A DNA stretch of 64,000 nt from Isoetes taiwanensis (lineage: Eukaryota; Streptophyta; Lycopodiopsida; Isoetales; Isoetaceae): assembly GCA_021234155.1 (NCBI GenBank), contig JAJEKV010000001.1:30208177-30272176 (forward strand), written 5' to 3'. Within the stretch, counting starts at the first letter, position 1. Every line of letters starts with the position of its first letter. The position numbers were made by a program, and so were the translations under genes. Shown piece by piece: positions 57,876 to 64,000 of this stretch. The notes beneath the pieces were generated by a model. That model was not told the origin of the DNA. It worked only from the letters and a program-made list of their open reading frames with translations, and searched no databases.

Positions 57876-58176
57876 AGGGTCCGTTCACGTGTAGCCGTCA
57901 ACACGATGCATTTCTTGTTGACATGAACTTAATTTCAGAGCAGAGTCACATGAAGACGTCGACATCTTTGGGCCTTCTTCTATCTCTCTCACACAAGCCA
58001 GGTGTTGAGATCAGACGGATTCGCGTCAATAAGAATCCATTCACAAGGGCAGGAGCCGGCGGAAACAATCCATGTCAACTGAACTCCATTGCTATTATTT
58101 TGTTGCATGTCACCCTTCAGTTTTGAACGAGTGACAGGGAAGAATCCCTATCGCCTGCTACATGTGAACAGACCCT
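57876..58176. mobile_element. 301-bp MITE-like element upstream of MPS1
   Basis: Terminal inverted repeats: left AGGGTCCGTTCACGTGTAGC (57876-57895), and the right end, read in reverse, AGGGTCTGTTCACATGTAGC (58176-58157), with further partial matches inside. No transposase. Target duplication is unclear (flanks ...GGATTTT and TAGTTTT...). It begins 199 bp upstream of the MPS1 start codon, so it lies in or next to the promoter. The GGGTC ends recall hAT- or PIF-like MITEs, but the superfamily is unsure. Confidence 0.65.
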
Positions 58177-58578
58177 TAGTTTTGAACCTGCAAAAGTTGA
58201 ACTAATTGTGTCTAAGCTTGGACAATTCTAAATTCCAGTATTTATCCATAATTTATGATAGGAGGGAAAAACTGGCCTATTAGACTAGACTTGATGTTGT
58301 CCAACATTTGATGATGCACTTAAAGACCCGTTAAGTCATGTTAAGTCATAGCATGAGAAAACATGTCCATTTGGTTTTGAACCAAACATTGTCTATCTAT
58401 CGTACACATTCATCTACATTTTTGCATTATTGTTTAGGGCGATGTTTAGGGCGAATATTTTTGTCGTTGTAGAGACAGGTGGAATTTGAACCCACACTAT
58501 AGCCATATGCCCTTGGGCAGGATAGACAGATGTTGTGCTTAATAATCATAGAATTCCATAGCTCTTTTTTTTTTCCTT

Positions 58579-59133
58579 CATCCGGTGGGAGACAATGGGT
58601 TTTGAGTCTGGGTGGACTAGCCCATGACCAATGACCTGACCACTCGGCCACCACCGCGATGAGTTTATACTTCCTTTTTGTTTATTAAATTTTAAACCTT
58701 ATTTGTCTCTTTTATCTATCTTTACCCCTTCTTTTCATCCAATTGGCAAGCGGTGGGCTTTGGGTGCAGACGGGCTATCTCATGACTAATGACATGACCA
58801 CTCGGCCACCACCGCAATGAGTTGACACTTTCTCTTTGTTATTCAATCTTAACCTTATCCCCCTTTTTTGCTCTCTCTCTCTCCCCCCCCCCCCTCCCTC
58901 CCCCCACATCATCCAAAGCGGTGCCGGTAAGTTTTGAGTCTTGGGGGGCTAGCCCATAATTAATGACCTAACCACTCAGCCACCATTGTGATGAGTTTAT
59001 ACTTTCTCTTTGTGTATTCACTATCTTTATTTCTTTTACTTAGTACACATCCGGCGATATCCAGTGGGTTACGAGCCTAGATGAGAATTGCCCATGACCA
59101 ATGATCTGATCACTAGGCTACCACCGCGATGAG
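58579..59133 (-). repeat. Tandem array of four tRNA-like (SINE-like) repeats
   Basis: Units begin near 58579, 58735, 58907 and 59047 (spacing 156, 172, 140). Each holds TGACCACTCGGCCACCACCG or a variant. On the minus strand this is GGTGGCCGAGTGGTCA, close to the A box of serine/leucine-type tRNAs. A B-box-like GTGGGTTCAAATTCC is on the minus strand at ~58483-58497, outside the first unit. Each unit continues with GTCATGGGCTAG and a CCCA...CACCGG-like end. The units have diverged, so the array is old. True tRNA genes are unlikely as no cloverleaf closes. Confidence 0.55.
58875..58911. repeat. Pyrimidine low-complexity tract
   Basis: CTCTCTCTCT followed by a long C-run and CCCTCCCTCC inside the spacer of the tRNA-like array. 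The complementary strand is G-rich. Length may be unreliable in assembly. Confidence 0.8.
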
Positions 59134-59499
59134 CATGTATTTGGTTCTTTTGCCCAAAGTATGAATAATGGAATCCTATGATCATTGCATAGCAACCGCC
59201 TATATTGCAGGCTTGGAATTGAGCCAATATTGTGAGTGTACCTTATTACCAAAGTATTCCGTTATTGCAAAGAGAATTATCTGTTCTGTAGTATGTCATG
59301 CAACCTAGAGGTTGAATTGACAAAACTTGTTAGAAGATGTGCACAACAGATGGATGAGAATATACCTGTTAATGTGCACACAGAAAGTTAAATAGAATGT
59401 ACCTCATTGGCAAAGTAACTCCTTATAGACGACATTTGTAGTACACGTCGTTGTATTTTCTCATGCAAGAAGAATGAGCACATCTTGTATGTTGCGTAT

Positions 59500-59940
59500 G
59501 CGAGTAGTTGCCCATGTCAATGAATTGCAAAACTTTACTATTCATGCAGGGGAAAGTGTGAACCAGTACATGGAAAGATTCAGCATGTCCATGAGCATGA
59601 GCAGATGCCAAAAATGCCAAGTCTCAATCCCAACTCTTATTGGTCACTGCCTTTATCAATGGTTTAGAAAGGAGGCCATATATCCAAAGGAAATTGCTCA
59701 AGATCCAAGTTGCTGAGGGCGTTAACTCTATTTATAAAGTTTTTTCTAAGACCACTTATCTTACCCAGATGCTTTCTACATTACCTGATACACATCATAC
59801 AGTTTTCACCATGATCCTTTCCCCTGATGCTACTAATGTCAGCTATGATCATCATCCTCCCATTCCTGTATGTGTCATACAGAAGGATAGGAAGAAATCT
59901 AAGGAAAAGTATATTGATCCTCATATTTTAGAAGAAGAGA
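59500..59940 (+). pseudogene. Gypsy gag fragment
   Basis: The translation NELQNFTIHAGESVNQYMERF (59517 onward, in part) and, after a frameshift near 59640, TAFINGLERRPYIQRKLLK and MLSTLPDTHH match the gag of TE-A (for example 1975-2330). It stops matching around 59910. There is no LTR or pol next to it, so it is an orphan scrap, perhaps from an old deletion or template switch. Confidence 0.8.
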
Positions 59941-60862
59941 AATTTTGGTGCACGGCGTGAGTACTGGAGGTTTGTTTTGTCATAATTTATCTAAATTAAG
60001 CAAAATAGAACATGCATTCTGCCAATACTACTCGTTTAAGAATCGTATAACACACTTATAATTATTTTTCTCAAATTTTATATTACAAAATTGTCTAAAG
60101 GTTCTAACAGTCCTCTTTCTTAATGAATTTTGCCAGGCGCATATCCTTGGACATACATGTGACTCTTTTCGCGTGGAGTGCGCATGCCAAAGAAGCTTCG
60201 AAGTGCTGGACAGTCCTTTGCTCTGCAGCTTCTTGCAGAGCGAGGAGCATATCATCCGTGACTCATTTGTTCTTGTCGAACTCGTGAAGTATTTCTCGAG
60301 TCAACCTCGCGAATGCTGCTCGGGGTATCAAAAACCTGTAACTCCTTTGAAAGTGTCTGATTTCCCGCCATGTGCAAACACAGAGTCTCTGCTCCGCTTC
60401 ATGGGCTTGTTGGGCTGTTTTTTCGGGGGGAGGTTTTAGAGTATTGGCTTCCTACCTTCTACATACGTGACCTTCTGCTCATGATAGTGTCGACCAGATT
60501 TTTGGCAAATCCTGGTCAACATAGAAGAATTGCACTAAGGGAGGGAGAAGATCAAGGGTCCAGATTTATTTGTGATTCTTGTTAGAATCCAAGGGCCCAT
60601 ATTAAGTTGTGTTAGTTGTTAAGCAAGAAGACAAATTTGGTTATGAGGGAGAAGAAGAAGAAAAACAGAAGGATTGTTGAGGTGTCAAAAAGAAGGGCCA
60701 AGATCATGTCAAATGGATGGCCGAGATTTGTAAAAAAAATATGTAGCATAATAACAGGGGGTTTTCTTTGTGTTTTTGTACGCTTTTCACTAAGGTTTTC
60801 CTATGATTTCGTGATGTATTCAAATGGATGTACTAATGCGTACATCTAGAGTGCACCATTTC
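59941..60862. other. Intergenic, nothing recognised
   Basis: Several short open frames (for example 60173-60439, +) lack any known motif or a supporting start context. I see no RNA gene or mobile element end here. Confidence 0.4.
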
Positions 60863-61062
60863 TGAGCCATTGATTTTAGCCTTTTTTTTCCAATGGTCAA
60901 CAACCAATGGCTCACAACAAAAGCCCTCTTTTTGTGCGTGTGGTGCATGGTCAACAATCAATGGCTCACAACAAAAGCCCTCTTTTTGTGCGTGTGGTGC
61001 ATAATGGTCAACAACCAATGGCTCACAACAAAAGCCCTCTTTTTGTGTGTGTGGTGCATAAT
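60863..61062. repeat. Three 54-57-bp tandem repeats with an inverted partner
   Basis: GGTCAACAACCAATGGCTCA and the following AACAAAAGCCCTCTTTTTGT start at 60895, 60949 and 61006, each ending TGTGGTGCAT. Just upstream, TGAGCCATTGATT (60863-60875) is the exact reverse complement of AATCAATGGCTCA (60956-60968), so the locus can fold back. Confidence 0.85.
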
Positions 61063-61863
61063 GGGCACATGAAGGCATGTAGTGCAGTTTCCCCGCCGGC
61101 AACACATTTCTTATCATAACTTTTGATCCAGAGCTCATGATTTTTATTGCGTTGGAAAGCTCTCTCCGAGATCTTTTTGATAGTGTATGATATAGATATG
61201 TTTGGTTAAGTTATCTATGCTAAAACAACAATTTTTCGGCCGGGTTTGGTAGGCTTTCACATCCTACCAGCTGATTAATACAGGATTGCGCTATTGGATA
61301 TTGTTTTATGGCTCATTCCGAATGAAGGTTGCAAACAATTACCATGCATTTTTAGATTTTGAGGCAGTTATTAAGCAAATTTCAAGGCTTCTAGATCCTT
61401 GTGCTAACAAGCAGAAAAGTTTCCCACTTTGGTTTCTCACCACAAGAATCCTTGGAGGCCAAAGGTCCAGTTGAAAAATGTTTGTGTATGGGTGTTGCAA
61501 ACTTTATGACTTTCAGAATAATGGGATCAATCCGCTCTATCTTTATGGTAACTTTTACTTATGTTCTATTTGTTTTATTGTGATGAAATTCAAAAGCTAC
61601 AGGTGATGAAAGCCTCAAATGAATTCTAGTTTTTTTTTTCTGGTTTGAATTCTAAAATTTTTTGTCACCTGGGAGGGGGCGTCCCTAAGGCCCCGAAGGG
61701 GCCAAAAATTTTTTTTTGCAACACAAACCATTAACATCCAACATATAAAAACTAAATCCCCCAACACATAACAACCATTGACATTAACAACCAACACATA
61801 ACTACCATTGACATTAATTAACACAACCATTGGGTCCAACACATTTAAATTAAAATCCCCCTT
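61063..61863. other. Intergenic with short repeats
   Basis: No gene seen. A GC hairpin GGCCCC-GAA-GGGGCC is at 61689-61703. ACCATTGACATTAA and CCAACACATAAC recur two or three times between 61720 and 61830. Confidence 0.45.
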
Positions 61864-62149
61864 AAATCCCCTTTGGTTGGTGCATATTCACACGGGGGGT
61901 GACGTAGGCAGCGAGAGCCCTCATAATTGTATTTTGCACGTACAAAATCAACACCATATAGTATTCCGCTTGAAATCTTATAGTATTTTGCGAATCTTGT
62001 TATACAGTATAGAAAATTTTGTCCTTGCATACCCCACAAACGAGGAACTTTACGTACGGTGTAGATTAAGGAATAAGGGGTGAATATGCCTATCCAACAG
62101 CTCTCGTTGCCCGGAGTCACCCCCCGTATGAATATTTTGAGGGGACTTG
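61864..62149. mobile_element. Small element with GC-rich terminal inverted repeats (MITE-like)
   Basis: ATATTCACACGGGGGGTGAC (61884-61903) pairs with ATATTCATACGGGGGGTGAC read in reverse from 62135 to 62116, one mismatch in 20. Similarity continues inward as GGCA(G/A)CGAGAGC and outward as TCCCCT (61867-61872; reverse near 62141-62146). The inner 180 bp show no coding. The exact ends and target duplication are not clear. Confidence 0.6.
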
Positions 62150-63097
62150 TTCTCCTCCTCTCTTGGCCTCTAGAATCTCACATGGAGCAAGGGTAGTGGC
62201 AGCCCTGGGAAGATGGTGTGGCAGGCCTTTTTCCCCATGCAAGATGTCTTGAAGCTTTGTATTATCTTATTTTCTTGAATAAATCGGTGCACCCCATTTA
62301 TTTTCCTATATCTTTTCCATTTTTCTTTATGTTGTTTCATCTTCCATATTTTCCTATTTTCCATTATTCTTCTTTGCGTTGTTTCATCCTCTATATTTTC
62401 CTATTTTCCATATTTTCCTACTTGTTTCCACGTTCTTTTCTTTTGCAGCAGCACCAAGTTTTGATCCCAATCTTTGCCTTTGAGGTCGAATGATGGGGGT
62501 GTGGGGAAATCCATCATCATTATGGAGGTTCTACCGAGACCCTATTCTTCCCGGGGATTCTTTTTTATGCGGAGTTATTTGGGAGCATTCATTGTCTTTC
62601 GTATTGTAAAAGAGCATTGTTGATGTAACGGACCTAGGATTTTGAGGTATGTTGTGGAATTATATTACTAAAGGATGCAAGGGAATAATAAAAATTAAAA
62701 TAGCATACGTGCAGAGTATACATCGTATATATAGAGATTATACGGACAAAATACTGGTGGTTAATAAATGCAAATATAGTGAATATCTTTGTGCATGTGA
62801 TGATGAAGCGTTTGGAAGGCGATAGATTGCAGCTGGATTGCTGAAGGAACAGGTTGTGAGCAGTACTCTATGAGCGTTGTTGGAGTCGCAGAAGAGGCAA
62901 ACGGGATTTCCAGATGGGGATCAAGACTTACACCTGGGGTTTTCTAGTATTAGTAAGGTTATGTGGATTTAACATTAATTGTTTCTGGAATTGAGCATGG
63001 ATTTAGAATTGAGTTGCAAGGGCATGGATATAAGCAAGCATGCATGTTTGTATACGGAGATTATTGTAGGATTGCATATTTGAAGCTTTGTTGGGGT
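62150..63097. other. Intergenic, no gene recognised
   Basis: Apart from the isolated primer-binding-site-like motif at 62523 I see no coding or structural feature. TTTTCCTATTTTCCAT repeats lie at 62330-62420. Confidence 0.4.
62523..62539 (+). other. Isolated primer-binding-site-like motif
   Basis: TGGAGGTTCTACCGAGA matches the primer-binding site of TE-C and, with one change, those of TE-A and TE-B over 17 bases. The preceding bases (ATCATTA) are not a clean LTR end, and no gag follows. It may mark a decayed 5' end of another element. Confidence 0.4.
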
Positions 63098-63235
63098 GAT
63101 CACCACTCACCACACTCATCACCACACTCATCACCACACTCGTCACCACTCACCACACTTGTCACCACTCACCACACTCATCACCACACTCGTCACCACT
63201 CACCACACTTGTCACCACTCACCACACTCACCACT
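63098..63235 (+). repeat. Minisatellite of CACCACTC/CACCACACT units
   Basis: About 138 bp of alternating CACCACTCACCACACTT-GT and CATCACCACACTC units, with a higher-order period of roughly 57 bp (CACTCACCACACTTGTCACC recurs). Frames across it encode TTHHTHH-like repeats and are probably not real genes. Confidence 0.9.
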
Positions 63236-63492
63236 ATTGAGGTGGTATAGGAGATTGTATACCGTATATGGAGGGATATACGCACATGCACGCGTGCAGG
63301 ATATTTGCACGTATGCATTATGGTGTGCAGGGGGATTATGATGACTGGATTATCTGAGTAGAGAGAAAACAGAGAGAGACGGTGTATTGAGAGAGAGCAT
63401 TTTGCTTGATCTAGCTATGGAGATGATGATTCTTTGTGTTGTGCATTGCCTTGATCTGATAGATTGAGTTTGGATTGTTGGGTTTTTCATCC

Positions 63493-64000
63493 TGCTGCCA
63501 TGCTATGGCAGCATGTAAGAGCCAAGCATATATTAGCACTAATCCTATCAGTTTGGTTCAATTTGCAAGATATTAGGAGAATGCTTCACTAGCATACACT
63601 CAAGTTTGAAGAGCAAAGGAAGGACAATTGACTCAAGTCACTCAAGAGATGCAAAAGGTCAAACAAGCATAGGAAGTGTAGAGAAGAAGAGAAAGAAGAC
63701 CCCTTGAAGAGCATTCCATGGTATGTGATCATTTATGAGCTTGGCATCTTTGGCATTTTTTTGATTTCCATCCTCATCCACTCCACCATCCCAAATAGCA
63801 TTGAACCTTGACTCCTTCCTCATACACCTCCCAAAGTCAAACTTGACCTTGAAAGTTCTTTCTAGTCAAAATACACCTTCATAAAACACCCACTTGCTTC
63901 ATCATCCACTAGTTCAAGAGAGACTTGACTTAGTCATAACTTTGCTTATGAAGTCAACATTCCATGCAACTTGAGCAAAATGTAGAGAGGCTTGCAAAAT
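63493..64000 (+). repeat. Family C LTR, 5' part, cut by the window edge
   Basis: It starts TGCTGCC-7 nt-GGCAGCA and follows the solo C LTR (GAAGACCCCTTGAAGAG, CTTTCTAGTCAAAA and related segments). No purine palindrome precedes it, so it is a 5' LTR or a solo LTR rather than a 3' LTR. The five preceding bases are CATCC. Confidence 0.8.

Noticed and set aside
58430-58520. Genuine tRNA gene on the minus strand with GTGGGTTCAAATTCC as B box
   Set aside because: The A-box-like sequence is ~150 bases away and no acceptor or anticodon stem can be closed.
61615-61842. Transcription terminator at the GC hairpin and T-rich flank near 61689
   Set aside because: A hairpin with a T-run is a bacterial terminator form; this is nuclear plant DNA and no gene ends here.
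63098-63235. CRISPR-like array
   Set aside because: Units are contiguous, without unique spacers, in a plant nuclear context.
63096-63341. His/Thr-rich repeat proteins
   Set aside because: These are translations of the minisatellite in two frames.

Overview
The window looks like a piece of a large, repeat-rich land-plant nuclear genome. The evidence is an intron-containing protein kinase gene of plant type, an acyl-ACP desaturase pseudogene with an intron, Ty1/copia and Ty3/gypsy retroelements, long A+T-rich intergenic DNA and MITE- or SINE-like repeats. A fern or gymnosperm would fit the nesting and the density of very old elements, but nothing here fixes the lineage.

From 1 to 42.7 kb the window is almost wholly nested LTR retrotransposons of three related Ty3/gypsy families, called A, B and C here. 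TE-A (484-16554, +) has a solo A-type LTR in its pol (3711-5777). It also has a 4.7-kb foreign block (9056-13790) that carries a broken acyl-ACP desaturase gene. TE-A lies in an older A-type LTR (remainder 16555-18409), which itself abuts the 3' end of a family C element (18410-19052). TE-C (19053-42723, -) is decayed. It is split by a family C solo LTR (34988-37538) and by the young, nearly intact TE-B (22164-33310, +; TSD CAAAG).

From 42.7 to 52 kb there is lower-copy DNA: a 30-bp tandem repeat, a 103-codon ORF whose product starts MARTK like histone H3, a decayed gene resembling a DNA-transposon transposase (45.8-47.9 kb, -), and a copia remnant (-) split by an A-type solo LTR. From 52.4 to 57.7 kb lies the one convincing host gene, an MPS1/TTK-type dual-specificity kinase on the minus strand, for which five exons join into a 796-codon frame. 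From 57.7 kb to the end there are two MITE-like elements, a tRNA-like tandem array, a gag scrap, minisatellites and the start of another family C LTR.

The most interesting signal is shared by all three gypsy families. (i) An RNase H of the plant/archaeal type sits between protease and reverse transcriptase, with its four acidic residues present in TE-B, while the usual RNase H after RT has lost its acidic motifs. (ii) Every intact LTR begins with a perfect hairpin whose arms covary between families. (iii) About 70-100 bp before its 3' end each LTR carries a second covarying hairpin, followed by an 11-mer that repeats the start of the primer-binding site. (iv) A palindromic purine tract lies 20-24 nt upstream of the 3' LTR rather than against it. 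Together these suggest a distinct clade with altered priming or RNase H use.
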